This document shows, one piece after another, positions 50,529 to 59,139 of a DNA stretch of 64,000 nt (the stretch's first letter is position 1; each line of letters begins with the position of its first letter). The position numbers and the translations under genes are program-made. The stretch comes from Streptomyces sp. HUAS 15-9 (GTDB lineage: Bacteria > Actinomycetota > Actinomycetes > Streptomycetales > Streptomycetaceae), in the NCBI RefSeq assembly GCF_025642155.1, contig NZ_CP106798.1:3286001-3350000 (forward strand). Direction: 5' to 3'. Under the pieces are notes generated by a model. That model was given only the letters and a program-made list of their open reading frames with translations, ran no database searches and had not been told where the DNA came from.

Positions 50529-51195
50529 GCACGGTCCGAGCCGTGACGTTGTCGCCGATCCTCATGAACTCATAGGCAACCTCTGCAAGTTGACGTCCAT
50601 CTCGGCTGCCTTGCGCATACTCAAGAATCAAATCTGCCTCAGGACACAGCCCGCTCGCTCGGCACGCGACCACCGCGTTCGCCACTTCCGCCGGGCCAGC
50701 TACCAGGCCAACATGCCTCAGGATGCCGGCGACATCCTCGGCTCTTCTGGTCTGCTTCAAGGCCAACAAGTTCACCACCGGGGGCCACCGCCCTTGGCTG
50801 TGTTGCCGGTCCTCCTCCTGTGGGGGGACCGGCAACACCGGTGACTGGCAGTTCACGCAGAGGAGAGCCGGCGGTTCACACGCCTTCAGCCGGAGATTCT
50901 CGAGTTCTTCCCAGGTGACCGGCATGCGGGCACGGTCCCTCCCCGCGGTGGACTCCGCCAGGTCGTACAGGGCACGGACCACATCTCGCTTGGGCTTGCC
51001 TATGCGCGCGTTGAGCAGGTCAGAGAGCGCGCTCGGTGAGGTGTCACAACTGCGGTTACGCCCGGCCAGTGCCTGATGTGTATGCCTCAGCGAGAGCCCG
51101 ATCACTGGCATGAGACCGCGCAAGGCCCTGGCCAGGGCCCTTCTCTCATCCGGAATTTCTTCCTCCAGTTCTCTGAAGTGGCCAGATCGCGGCAC
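50506..51195 (-). CDS. DNA-binding regulator-like protein of the defence island
   Basis: 229 residues from GTG 51195, chosen because AAGGAG lies five bases upstream; GTG 51216 lacks this. The N-terminal third has an HTH-like segment (LSLRHTHQALAGRNRSCDTSPSALSDLLNARIG followed by KPKRDVVRALYDLAE). A CVNCQSPV pair and a helical TPR-like C-terminus follow (VVNLLALKQTRRAEDVAGILR, EVAYEFMRIGDNVTARTVL). It resembles the HTH proteins used by Streptomyces to read cell state, but no effector domain is recognised. It is divergent from the second operon and overlaps vsr tail to tail, so it may be a controller of the island. Confidence 0.7.
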   Translation of the reverse strand: MPRSGHFRELEEEIPDERRALARALRGLMPVIGLSLRHTHQALAGRNRSCDTSPSALSDLLNARIGKPKRDVVRALYDLAESTAGRDRARMPVTWEELENLRLKACEPPALLCVNCQSPVLPVPPQEEDRQHSQGRWPPVVNLLALKQTRRAEDVAGILRHVGLVAGPAEVANAVVACRASGLCPEADLILEYAQGSRDGRQLAEVAYEFMRIGDNVTARTVLKVSLAQ

Positions 51196-51281
51196 GCCAG
51201 CTCCTTGTGTTCTCACGGCATGGAATCAGCAGCATTCGACAACAGTGTGCCGCCGCCCATCCACAACTGGTGCCTCATATA

Positions 51282-51303
51282 TGTCCGGATGCACATCTGG
51301 ACA
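51282..51303. promoter_or_regulatory. Palindrome between the regulator and the second operon
   Basis: TGTCCGGAT (51282-51290) and ATCTGGACA (51295-51303) are inverted repeats around GCAC with one mismatch. The site is in the 226-base divergent region, which is less GC-rich than its surroundings, and is a likely operator for the flanking HTH protein. Confidence 0.6.
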
Positions 51304-51421
51304 CTCAATCACTTCCAATTCAGACGGACTTAGAGTTCGGTTGTGCCAACGGGCCACTGTCAGGAATCAACCATCCTGAGCAGCAGTCAGGCTGGCCCAC
51401 TCACGCTCTGCGAGGTGGCGG

Positions 51422-52099
51422 ATGAGCACGACCTTGCCTTCGTGGCAGGACAGCAAACTGGGCACGATGAAGCGCGCCGCACTCTGGCTCGTCCAGGTGG
51501 TCAGTGAAGGGAACATCTTCACCAAGGCTGAACTGCGTGCGGCGTTTCCGGATGTGGCCCAGATCGACCGCCGCATGCGTGACCTCCGGGATTTCGGGTG
51601 GAAGATCGACACCAACCGCGAGGACATCGACCTCGGCGCTAACGAGCAGCGCTTCGTACAGCGCGGCGCCCCCGTCTGGGAGCCGGGCCGCGGTACTAAG
51701 CCCAAGAGCGCCATCACCGTGACTCAGCGCAGGGAGCTGCTTGCTAGCTACAACCACAAATGCGGTTCATGCGGCGCTGCCCCGGGGGACGTGTACGCCG
51801 ACTCGGAGGTCACGGCTCAACTCGACGTGGCGAAACGGGAAGTCCTGCTGCCGGACGGCACGAAGACCCTCCAGTACGTCGTCGAATGCAACCGCTGTCG
51901 CGTCGGTGGCATAGGTTCCGCATACGACGTGTCGGCCTTGCTCTCCGAGGCCGCCTCACTGCCCTCGCTCGAACTCGACATCCTGAAGTCTTGGATCAAG
52001 AAGGACGCTCGGACGTTCAGCTCCGTTGAGGACGTCTGGGCTAAGTACCGGGCACTGCCGGCCGAGGCACGTGAAGCCTTTCGAGATGGCCTGAACTAG
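51422..52099 (+). CDS. Winged-helix/zinc-ribbon protein (HNH-like annotation possible)
   Basis: 225 residues. The N-terminal part (TFTKAEL-like: GNIFTKAELRAAFPDVAQIDRR, then MRDLRDFGWKIDTNRED) looks like a winged helix. The middle has two CxxC pairs, KCGSCG and ECNRCR, 36 residues apart, as in treble-clef zinc folds. The His residues of a working HNH site are not visible, so I call it a zinc-binding protein first and an HNH relative second. It is the first of three co-directional genes. The ribosome site GAGGTGG lies close to ATG 51422. Confidence 0.65.
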   Translation: MSTTLPSWQDSKLGTMKRAALWLVQVVSEGNIFTKAELRAAFPDVAQIDRRMRDLRDFGWKIDTNREDIDLGANEQRFVQRGAPVWEPGRGTKPKSAITVTQRRELLASYNHKCGSCGAAPGDVYADSEVTAQLDVAKREVLLPDGTKTLQYVVECNRCRVGGIGSAYDVSALLSEAASLPSLELDILKSWIKKDARTFSSVEDVWAKYRALPAEAREAFRDGLN

Positions 52100-52156
52100 G
52101 CGCCCGCCGACGCCCCCACCAACAGTCCCCCCAGTTCACTCCTACGAGAGGTACCA

Positions 52157-53572
52157 ATGCCGACGGACTTCGGCGTCCCCCCGATCTCTGAAGAGAACCG
52201 CGCCCTGGTCGAGCAGCGGCTCCAGGACGCGCGTGCCGGTGACGCAGTGCCTGAAACACTCCGCGTGGAGTTCCGGGGCCGCCCTATTCACGTCGAAGTC
52301 ATCGACATGCCGGTGGACCGGCTCTATTACAACCCCGCAACGCACAGGATCAGCGCGCAGCGCGCCCACGACCCAGTACAAGAAGAGGAACTGACGAAGG
52401 ATCACTGGTCGGACGCCGGCCAGGGCTATCTGCACCACCTGCTGACAGCGATGCCGTCTGACCCTCACCAGCGCGACCCAGACTTCGACAAGCTGATGGA
52501 GAGTCTTCGCGAACACCGCCAGAACGAGCCGGGACTCATCTCTCGCGAAGGTGTTCTCGTCAACGGCAACACCCGCCGGGCCGCGCTCAAGGAACTGGGT
52601 GTCCAGTCCATCCGCGTGGGTGTACTGCCGGCCAGCTGCAACTGGGACGATATCTGCTCAGTCGAACTGTCGTTGCAGCTCAGGCCGGACCAACGGCGCG
52701 AGTACTCCTACATCAACAAGCTGATGGCCATTGAGGAGCAAATCCGCCTGGGGCTTCCTTTCGCGGCCATCGCCAAGCTGTTTCAGACTTCAACACCCGC
52801 ACTGGAACGGGACACATGGGTCCTCGGGCAGTTGCGCGACCTGGTCAAGCGCAGCGAGCACGGCCGGATCAAACTGCGTCTCATGGACTTCGAGGACGCT
52901 AAGGAGAGCTTCGCCGAGCTGTACCGGACCTATGTCAAGGAGAAGGCCAAGAACAAGGAGAAGGCCGACACACTTCTCGAATACCGACTGGCGGCCATTG
53001 TCCTCGATTTCGCCAAGACCGACATTCGTAACATCCGTATCGACTTCCGGGAGAAATACCTGGAACGTCACTTGCCTGAAGGACCCCACACCGTGGCCCC
53101 GGAGCCGCCGAAGACGGTCTCCATCCCTGGTCTTAGTCGTTCCGTGCCGGCACCAAGTTCCGAAACAGCTGGAGCTCGCGCCCTCACTGACATGCTCCTT
53201 AGGGCAAAGGCCACGCGGAAGTCCGCGACCACAGTGACCGCGGAAGAGCTCACTGAAGCCAACAACTCCGTGTCCGCGCTGAGGGATGCCTTCGAGGAGT
53301 CGATCCACGCCGCTCACAAGGCGATCCGCGACCGGAAGAAGCGGCTTGCGGCTCCCGACCGTGTCAACGCGGCAGTCGACGAACTTCAGCAGTGCGTTAC
53401 GGACCTGGTGCTAGCGCGGGGCAACAACAGCCTGGACGAGGGCGCATTCGATGACACTCTGATCGCGCTCCGGCAGGCGCTGGCCAAGGTGTCCGCCGAG
53501 GCGTCAAAGAGCATCCAACTCCCAGGTGAGGGCCTGTCGTGGCTGCGCGAGGCCGTGGGAAGTCAGCGATGA
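52157..53572 (+). CDS. ParB/Srx-fold protein with helix-turn-helix
   Basis: 471 residues from ATG 52157 (GAGAGG upstream). A ParB-like N-terminal domain is seen in VIDMPVDRLYYNPATHRI, FDKLMESLREHRQNEPGLI and GVLVNGNTRRAALKELGV, the last matching the ParB/DndB nucleotide-binding box. An HTH (RLGLPFAAIAKLFQTSTPALERD) and a Lys/Glu-rich helical region (TYVKEKAKNKEKADTLLEY) follow. The C-terminal 150 residues look coiled-coil-like. The stop overlaps the helicase ATG. ParB-like proteins in defence loci often hydrolyse NTPs or sense modified DNA; the role here is inferred from context. Confidence 0.72.
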   Translation: MPTDFGVPPISEENRALVEQRLQDARAGDAVPETLRVEFRGRPIHVEVIDMPVDRLYYNPATHRISAQRAHDPVQEEELTKDHWSDAGQGYLHHLLTAMPSDPHQRDPDFDKLMESLREHRQNEPGLISREGVLVNGNTRRAALKELGVQSIRVGVLPASCNWDDICSVELSLQLRPDQRREYSYINKLMAIEEQIRLGLPFAAIAKLFQTSTPALERDTWVLGQLRDLVKRSEHGRIKLRLMDFEDAKESFAELYRTYVKEKAKNKEKADTLLEYRLAAIVLDFAKTDIRNIRIDFREKYLERHLPEGPHTVAPEPPKTVSIPGLSRSVPAPSSETAGARALTDMLLRAKATRKSATTVTAEELTEANNSVSALRDAFEESIHAAHKAIRDRKKRLAAPDRVNAAVDELQQCVTDLVLARGNNSLDEGAFDDTLIALRQALAKVSAEASKSIQLPGEGLSWLREAVGSQR

Positions 53573-55398
53573 CCCACTCTGACCTCCCCTCTCTCCGTAT
53601 CACCTTCGACGTCACAAGGACGCGGGCTGTACTCCGTGCCCGGCCAGGCCTTGAGGCGGACTTCGGGATGTTGGCCACCCGAGTGACTCCGGGGGGCCAG
53701 CGGGGCCCGCTGACGTCGGATGCCGATATGGACAGTTTCCTGTCCTCCATTGGCGAACTGGCGGACTGGCCCTACGTTGACGTCGAATGGGAACCTGAGC
53801 TGGCCACCCTGGTCACGGGCGTTCTTGACGACGCCGAAACCGTCCAGGACCGGCTGAGCTCACCAGCTAGCGACGTCCAGCGGGCACCAATCACACCAGA
53901 GGATGTCCCTGCACTGCTGGGCGCAGGCTGGCAGGCGGACCTCACGTCATTCCAGCTCCGGGATATCGGAGGACTGCTGTCCCTGGGCCATGGTGCGAAC
54001 TTCAGCGTTCCAGGAGCCGGAAAGACCCGCACGGCGCTGGCAATGTTCAGCGCCCTCCGTGAGCGAGGCGAAGTCAGGCGCCTGCTCGTCATCTGTCCCA
54101 AATCAGCATACGAAGCCTGGCAATTCGAGGGGGACGCCTGCTTCAAGGAGCCCCTGCTGACTTCCGTAATGGACAACGGATCCCTCGACCCCGAAGCTGA
54201 TGTCCTCCTGGTCAACTACGAGCGGCTGTCCGGCTCCGTCAGCCGTCTTGCAGAGTGGCTGCGCTCGGCACCGGCGATGTTTGTACTCGACGAAGCGCAC
54301 CGCATGAAACTCGGAGCCCGCGGCACCTACGGTTCTGCCTGCCTATCGCTTGGGCCGCTGGCCCGACGGCGCCTCATTCTCACTGGGACGCCGGCCCCCA
54401 ACGGTGCCCGGGATCTGGAAAGCCTGCTCTCGTTCGTCTGGCCAGGACGCGGAAAGCGGCTCGTCGTCGAAGCTGTCAGCGGTGGCGATCTCGCTTACGC
54501 GAGCCAGGCTCTGCGTCCGCTGTTCACTCGGACAACGAAGAAGGAACTGGGTCTCCCTCCATTCGAACCGCTAGTCCGCTACGTCGAACTTCCCCCACTG
54601 CACCGCGATTTGTACAACGCGCTCAAGGGGGACCCATCCGCTCGCCGAGGTGACCTGGCCTCTCTCGGCAAGGCAGCGATGCGCATGCTGATGGCTGCGA
54701 TCAGCCCGGCTCTGCTGGCTCCAAGCGACACCCCCTACGACCCGCTCGCCTTTCAGCTTCCGGCGCTCGACGTCTCCGATGGCGACTCCCTGCATACGCT
54801 GCTCCAGCGGCTTCCTCAGCACGAACTCTCACCCAAGTACGCGGAAACCGTTCGAATCGTCGCAAGAAACGCGCGGGTCGGCCGCAAGACACTGGTGTGG
54901 TCTGGCTTCATCCGAAGCCAGAAAACCCTAGAGGAGCTACTGGCACCACATGCCCCAGCTTCCGTTTACGGCGCCACCCCTACCCAGGACCGGGAAGCTG
55001 AGCTCAGCCGCTTCCGCGAGGACCCGTCGTGCATGGTCCTGATCTCCAATCCCGCGACCCTTGGTGAAGGCATCAGCCTTCACCAGGTCTGCCACGACGC
55101 CGTGTACGTGGATCGCGACTTCATGGCTGGCCGCTTCCTCCAGAGCCTTGACCGCATTCACCGGCTGGGGCTGCCTCCGGACACCGCGACGCGCGTCACC
55201 GTCCTGGCGGCCCGGGGCACGATCGACGAAATCGTCGCCATGCGTCTCGAAAAGAAGCTGCACTTCCTGGGCAGCGTGCTCGACGACCCTGCGGTGCGCC
55301 AACTCGGCGATCTCCAAGAGGAGGAGACCACGGGTCTGGGCATGGACGCCGATGACATCCATGCCCTCCTCACGCACTTGGACAGTCGGCTCCCATGA
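53569..55398 (+). CDS. SNF2-like SF2 DNA helicase
   Basis: 609 residues from ATG 53569, overlapping the previous stop (ATGA). After an N-terminal ~115-residue region of no known family come the SF2 motifs: FSVPGAGKTRTAL (Walker A, residues 147-153), LLVICPKSAYEAWQFE (Ia), MFVLDEAHRMKLG (DEAH at 241-244), LILTGTPAPNGARDLESLLSF (III), then KTLVWSGFIRSQKTLEEL, CMVLISNPATLGEGISLH and SLDRIHRLG (V, VI). The Walker A lacks the usual DEMGLGKT form of SNF2. It is presumably the motor of the three-gene module and is convergent to the methyltransferase gene 57 bases away. Confidence 0.85.
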   Translation: MTHSDLPSLRITFDVTRTRAVLRARPGLEADFGMLATRVTPGGQRGPLTSDADMDSFLSSIGELADWPYVDVEWEPELATLVTGVLDDAETVQDRLSSPASDVQRAPITPEDVPALLGAGWQADLTSFQLRDIGGLLSLGHGANFSVPGAGKTRTALAMFSALRERGEVRRLLVICPKSAYEAWQFEGDACFKEPLLTSVMDNGSLDPEADVLLVNYERLSGSVSRLAEWLRSAPAMFVLDEAHRMKLGARGTYGSACLSLGPLARRRLILTGTPAPNGARDLESLLSFVWPGRGKRLVVEAVSGGDLAYASQALRPLFTRTTKKELGLPPFEPLVRYVELPPLHRDLYNALKGDPSARRGDLASLGKAAMRMLMAAISPALLAPSDTPYDPLAFQLPALDVSDGDSLHTLLQRLPQHELSPKYAETVRIVARNARVGRKTLVWSGFIRSQKTLEELLAPHAPASVYGATPTQDREAELSRFREDPSCMVLISNPATLGEGISLHQVCHDAVYVDRDFMAGRFLQSLDRIHRLGLPPDTATRVTVLAARGTIDEIVAMRLEKKLHFLGSVLDDPAVRQLGDLQEEETTGLGMDADDIHALLTHLDSRLP

Positions 55399-55455
55399 GG
55401 GGCGGCTGATATGCGGGACCGCTCCGGCGCGCTCTCGCTGCTCAGCCGACCTCAG

Positions 55456-56586
55456 TCACCGACTGGTGTCACGCTTGCGGTCGGCCTTGAGCACCTCAAT
55501 GATCGATTCGCCAATGGCCTGCGCGACGGGAGGCGGAAACGCGTTCCCGACCTGCCGGTACTGGGCTGTCTTGCCCCCCTTAAAGTCCCACTCCGTCGGA
55601 AACCCCTGAATGACCGCGGCCTGTCGAACAGTGAGCATCGGACCGTCGGCACCGAACAGATCGCGGTTTTCAGTGCCGGTCGGCTCACCGTTCTCTGGCT
55701 CGTTGGCCACGCCCATGCCCGAGACCCCCAGCGCGCGCCATGCCTTCTTAGCCCTGCTAGGGCCGAGGTCGGCGCCTCCGTGTTTCTTGGAGCCGCCGAC
55801 AAGTGTGGGAGCTACGTCCTTGCCAGCGTCGTCCTTCCACTTCTCGAACACCCGCTGTGCCTCGGCGGCCCGAGGCCCTCCCTCAAACGGCTTGATGCGC
55901 TCCTTCATCGTTTCCTCAAGCGCATCGAAGACGGTGACCCTCTGGGCGCTGGGTGCCGGAGCTTCATACTTCAGATCCTTGAGGACGTCCTTCCGGATGG
56001 CGACGAGGATGGAGCGGGGCCGAAGCTGCGGAACACCGAACTTCTCCGCCTCGTAAACCTTCCACCCCACAACCTCATAGCCGGGCAGTCCGTCGTCGTC
56101 AGGCTCCATCTCCTCGAGGCTGGCCTGGATTCGGGACCTGTAGTCGTCGAACTTGGCATCCATGAGGCCACGGACGTTCTCGATCATCACTGCCCGGGGG
56201 CGGATGAGCTCGGCCAGCTCCAGGATGCGCGGGAAGAGATCACGTTCATCGTCCTCGCCGAGCTGCTTGCCAGCGTGAGAGAAAGGTGGGCACGGGACGC
56301 CGCCGGCGAGTAGGTCAACCTCACCCCGCCGATACAGACCAGCACTCTTCTTCAGGTCATGCTCCGGATCAAACCCAACCACGTCTTTGCAGAGGACATC
56401 GCAGTTGTCGCGCTCCCAGTCCCACTTAGGGTGTACCTCGATGTTTTCGCGCAAGGTGGCCGCCGCGTACTTATCGATCTCGACGAGAGCAAGGTGTCTG
56501 AAACCGGCCAAGTGCAGTCCAATCGCCTGTCCGCCAGCACCGGCACAGATCTCGATCGACGTGTAGCCCTGGTCAGTCCCCGTCAT
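55456..56586 (-). CDS. DNA (cytosine-5) methyltransferase
   Basis: 376 residues from ATG 56586 (GAGGAGGGG upstream). All key C5-MTase motifs are intact: IEICAGAGGQAIGLHLAGF (I, AdoMet), GGVPCPPFSHAGKQ (IV, nucleophile Cys99), MIENVRG (VI, Glu136), RPRSILVAIR (VIII), the target-recognition region, VRQAAVIQGFP (IX) and QVGNAFPPPVAQAI (X). As the only methylase in the window it should protect the host from the NaeI- and NgoMIV-type nucleases, most likely at GCCGGC. It is unusual in being 5.5 kb from the nucleases and on the opposite strand. Confidence 0.93.
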   Translation of the reverse strand: MTGTDQGYTSIEICAGAGGQAIGLHLAGFRHLALVEIDKYAAATLRENIEVHPKWDWERDNCDVLCKDVVGFDPEHDLKKSAGLYRRGEVDLLAGGVPCPPFSHAGKQLGEDDERDLFPRILELAELIRPRAVMIENVRGLMDAKFDDYRSRIQASLEEMEPDDDGLPGYEVVGWKVYEAEKFGVPQLRPRSILVAIRKDVLKDLKYEAPAPSAQRVTVFDALEETMKERIKPFEGGPRAAEAQRVFEKWKDDAGKDVAPTLVGGSKKHGGADLGPSRAKKAWRALGVSGMGVANEPENGEPTGTENRDLFGADGPMLTVRQAAVIQGFPTEWDFKGGKTAQYRQVGNAFPPPVAQAIGESIIEVLKADRKRDTSR

Positions 56587-56734
56587 GGCCCCTCCTCTTG
56601 CACGAATTCCAGTGACGCCTCATACGGCAGCCATCACAGAGGGTGACACGACCCACTGACATTGCGACTCGACACGGCGGCACACACCAGTGTGCGGCAT
56701 CCTCTGTACCACCTTGGTCACCAACAGCATGGCG

Positions 56735-57444
56735 ATTTCGAATGCTCGTACGATACCGGTCTGGCGAGAATCAACCGGACGCATGACGAGCCGTTGCTGG
56801 CCTGCGCGCTCGTTGTGGACACCGGCCGGCGCGAGCTGCGGCCAGCCGACAAGCGGGTGCGGAACCTGTCCAAGATCCACAGGAAGCTTCCATGGCACGA
56901 TGACGCGGCGGCAGATCCGACATTCCGCTCTCCTGGCGGCGCCAGCCGCCAGACGGGCGACTCCGTGACAGTCCGTGCCAGGTATCACGGGGTCGTCACG
57001 AAGGGCGGCCAGCTGTCCCGCGATGTGGTGGCCGACTTCACAGAGCGCACCGACGTGATGGGCTCCGCCGCCCAGGAAGGCGAGACGAGCTTGGCACGCG
57101 AGGGGCAGCTCCCCAGACACTGAGCCCTCTACCGTGAGCGAAACAAGCCCCTGTGCGACCGGAAGATCCATGCCGTCCTGGAAGAGGGCGTCCTTCTGCG
57201 GTGCGAGGTGTGCTCGTTCGACTTCACTGCCGCCTGCGGCAAACCGGGAGACGGCTACATCGAGGTCCACGACAGCCTGCCTCTCCACATATCGGAGGTC
57301 ACCTAGACCCGGATGGCGGATCTCGCCCTCCTGTGCGCGAACTGCCACCGCACGCGCCACAGGATTTTCCGCGGAGAATCCTGGCGCACCCCGGCAGTCC
57401 TCCGGAGGCAGATACGGAAGTCCATTCAGACGCTGCCCCACTAG
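56735..57444 (+). pseudogene. Disrupted HNH endonuclease
   Basis: Two blocks in different frames belong to one known type of actinobacterial HNH nuclease. Block one (to the TGA at 57121-57123) reads ACALVVDTG-RRELRPADKRV, LPWHDDAAADPTFRSPGG and YHGVVTKGGQLSRDVVADF, its N-terminal domain. Block two (from about 57134) reads LRCEVCSFDFTAACG, YIEVHDSLPLHISEVT, an in-frame TAG (57304-57306), then MADLALLCANCHRTRHR. The HH of the active site is HD. A frameshift, an amber stop and an active-site change together make this non-functional. Its start is also lost. Confidence 0.75.
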
Positions 57445-58073
57445 GCCGCGTCCACTTCGGCTTCGTACTGCATTTGAGCACGGTCGAGGACGTCGTCTGG
57501 GTCGAGTCCACGAGCGGCTGTCCAGTGGAGCAGGTCAGCGATCAGCTCGATCGCTGACTCCTCGAGACCAATGTCTCGCCCGCTCCCCCGAAGCGGAGCA
57601 CCACGGCTGGGCCCCTGATAGCCCTCAAGCACCTCGCCGGCACGCACGATGCGTTGGCACGCCTGGCCTGGGCTGATCGAGATCTCACACCAGACCGCCT
57701 TACCCACCGCAGTCAACACTGTGCCCCAGTCCAGTGCCAGCGCCGCGAGCAGGTGCAGGCCACGACCGCACTCCGCGTCACAGTCCGCCGTGTTCGGTAG
57801 CGGCATCGCCCGGCTCTTGTCGTGCAGTTCGAGACGCAGCCGCTCCCCGCGCCACTCAAGGATCAGCGTTGCTGAGGCGCCTTCGCCGACGTGCTTGACG
57901 ACGTTCGTTGCCAGTTCGGTAACAAGCAGTTCCGCTTCGTCAGCAGCCACGGGCATGCCCCACCGGCTCAGCTGCGATACCGCGGCTCTCCGAAGCAGGC
58001 GCACTTCTGCTGGTGCCGCCTCAAAAGGCAGGACACAGCGGAGTCGGGGTTCGGTGACTTCGTAGCCAGGCAT
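57441..58073 (-). CDS. HATPase (anti-sigma/Spo0F-like) ATP-binding regulatory protein
   Basis: 210 residues from ATG 58073 (GGGAGGAG seven bases upstream). The HATPase_c_2 fold has the N box ELLVTELATNVVKHVGEG, the G1-type HDKSRAMPLPNT and the G2 box GRGLHLLAALALDWG. Streptomyces has many such RsbW-like proteins encoded beside DUF397 and Scr1-type regulators, where they form regulatory trios. About 70 extra C-terminal residues (after VWCEISIS) are not part of the ATPase fold. It is divergent from the XRE gene. Confidence 0.82.
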   Translation of the reverse strand: MPGYEVTEPRLRCVLPFEAAPAEVRLLRRAAVSQLSRWGMPVAADEAELLVTELATNVVKHVGEGASATLILEWRGERLRLELHDKSRAMPLPNTADCDAECGRGLHLLAALALDWGTVLTAVGKAVWCEISISPGQACQRIVRAGEVLEGYQGPSRGAPLRGSGRDIGLEESAIELIADLLHWTAARGLDPDDVLDRAQMQYEAEVDAA

Positions 58074-58166
58074 GTGGCCACTCCTCCCTCCCAGGCCACG
58101 CACATGCTGCACCTGTCGTGTCCAGACGACTGCGCTGCGTAGCGATCTCGGCACGAGCATGGCATA

Positions 58167-58191
58167 GAGAAGTCTCGCTATGTAACTTCTC
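58167..58191. promoter_or_regulatory. Inverted repeat in the ATPase/XRE divergent promoter
   Basis: GAGAAGT (58167-58173) and ACTTCTC (58185-58191) are perfect inverted repeats around 11 bases. The site lies between divergent genes and is a candidate operator for the Scr1-type regulator at 58294. Confidence 0.5.
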
Positions 58192-58293
58192 ACGCGAATC
58201 CATCGAGTGAATCTGATGGTGGGGTCGCCTCGCGGCTGCCTAGCCTGTTGAGGATCTCCGGGCTGACCGCCCGGATCATGGCGAAGGAGTCGC

Positions 58294-59139
58294 ATGTCCG
58301 AACGGACCACAACCCGCCGCCGCCAACTAGGCGCGATGATGCGCAAGTTGCGCGCCCGCAAGGGACTCACTCTTGAGGAGGCCGGGCGGCTGGTCGGTGT
58401 TTCCAAGGCTACGGTCAGCCGGTACGAGACTCAGGCCGGACCGGTCAAGTGGCTCGTCATCGATGCGTTGTGCCGTGAGTACGAGGCAACCGACGCCGAG
58501 CGCAGGGCCGTTGTTGGAATCGCCAAGGACGCCAAACAGCAAGGCTGGTGGAGCTCCTTCGCAGACTCCATTCCCGAAAGCATGAACCTGCTGCTCACTC
58601 TTGAGGACGAAGCGGTACGCGAGAGCCACTTCTCCTGCGTCTACGTCCCTGGCCTCTTGCAGACGCGTGCCTACAGCACTGCGCTGCAAAGGGCCAACGA
58701 AGTTCCGCTGGAAGAGGCGGAGATCGAGCGGCTGGTCGACATCCGCATGAAGCGGCAGGAGATCCTCACCCGCCCGAAGCCACCGCGCTTGTGGGCGATC
58801 CTCGACGAGTCCGTCATCCGCCGCGTCGTCGGGTCACCTCAGACCATGAAGGAGCAGCTCGATCGGCTGCTCGAAGCGAACAACTCCCCTCACATCACCC
58901 TCCAGGTACTGCCCTTCTCCAAGGGAGCCCATGCCGCCGCGCTCGGAAGCTTCGTCATCATCGGCGGCCCCGAGCCGGCCCTCGACGTGGTGTATGTCGA
59001 CTTCCATGCAGGCTCCCTCTTCCTGGAGAAGGACGAGGAACTGGACCGATACAGACTTGCGTTCGAGTACCTTCAGGCACAAGCGTTGGACATGGAGGCT
59101 TCCTCCGCCCTGATCCTTCGCGCCCTCAAGGAGCTGTGA
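58294..59139 (+). CDS. XRE/Scr1-type regulator with DUF5753 domain
   Basis: 281 residues. The N-terminal HTH (residues ~12-65) is LGAMMRKLRARKGLTLEEAGRLVGVSKATVSRYE. The DUF5753 domain that follows has YVPGLLQTRAYSTALQ, MKRQEILTRPKPPRLWAILDESVIRRVVG, HITLQVLPFSKGAHAAALGSF and DRYRLAFEYLQAQALD. These WhiJ/Scr1-like proteins bind DNA and are antagonised or modulated by their DUF397 partner, two of which follow at once (stop and next start abut). Confidence 0.9.
   Translation: MSERTTTRRRQLGAMMRKLRARKGLTLEEAGRLVGVSKATVSRYETQAGPVKWLVIDALCREYEATDAERRAVVGIAKDAKQQGWWSSFADSIPESMNLLLTLEDEAVRESHFSCVYVPGLLQTRAYSTALQRANEVPLEEAEIERLVDIRMKRQEILTRPKPPRLWAILDESVIRRVVGSPQTMKEQLDRLLEANNSPHITLQVLPFSKGAHAAALGSFVIIGGPEPALDVVYVDFHAGSLFLEKDEELDRYRLAFEYLQAQALDMEASSALILRALKEL

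Noticed and set aside
51076..51333. Small plus-strand gene in the divergent region
   Set aside because: It overlaps the start of the HTH gene, lacks a ribosome site and family resemblance, and would cover the palindromic operator.
43594..55398. A standard MzaABCDE or DISARM system
   Set aside because: MutL-like and Z1 parts fit Mza, but no AIPR-type gene is present and the effectors are type II nucleases; DISARM's DUF1998 and PLD genes are missing.
55411..56313. Long open frame on the plus strand across the methylase gene
   Set aside because: The opposite strand carries every C5 methylase motif; the plus frame has no recognisable protein and is a high-GC shadow.
56620..57441. 273-codon minus-strand protein downstream of the methylase start
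   Set aside because: The plus strand shows two blocks of a known HNH nuclease; the minus frame is its shadow.
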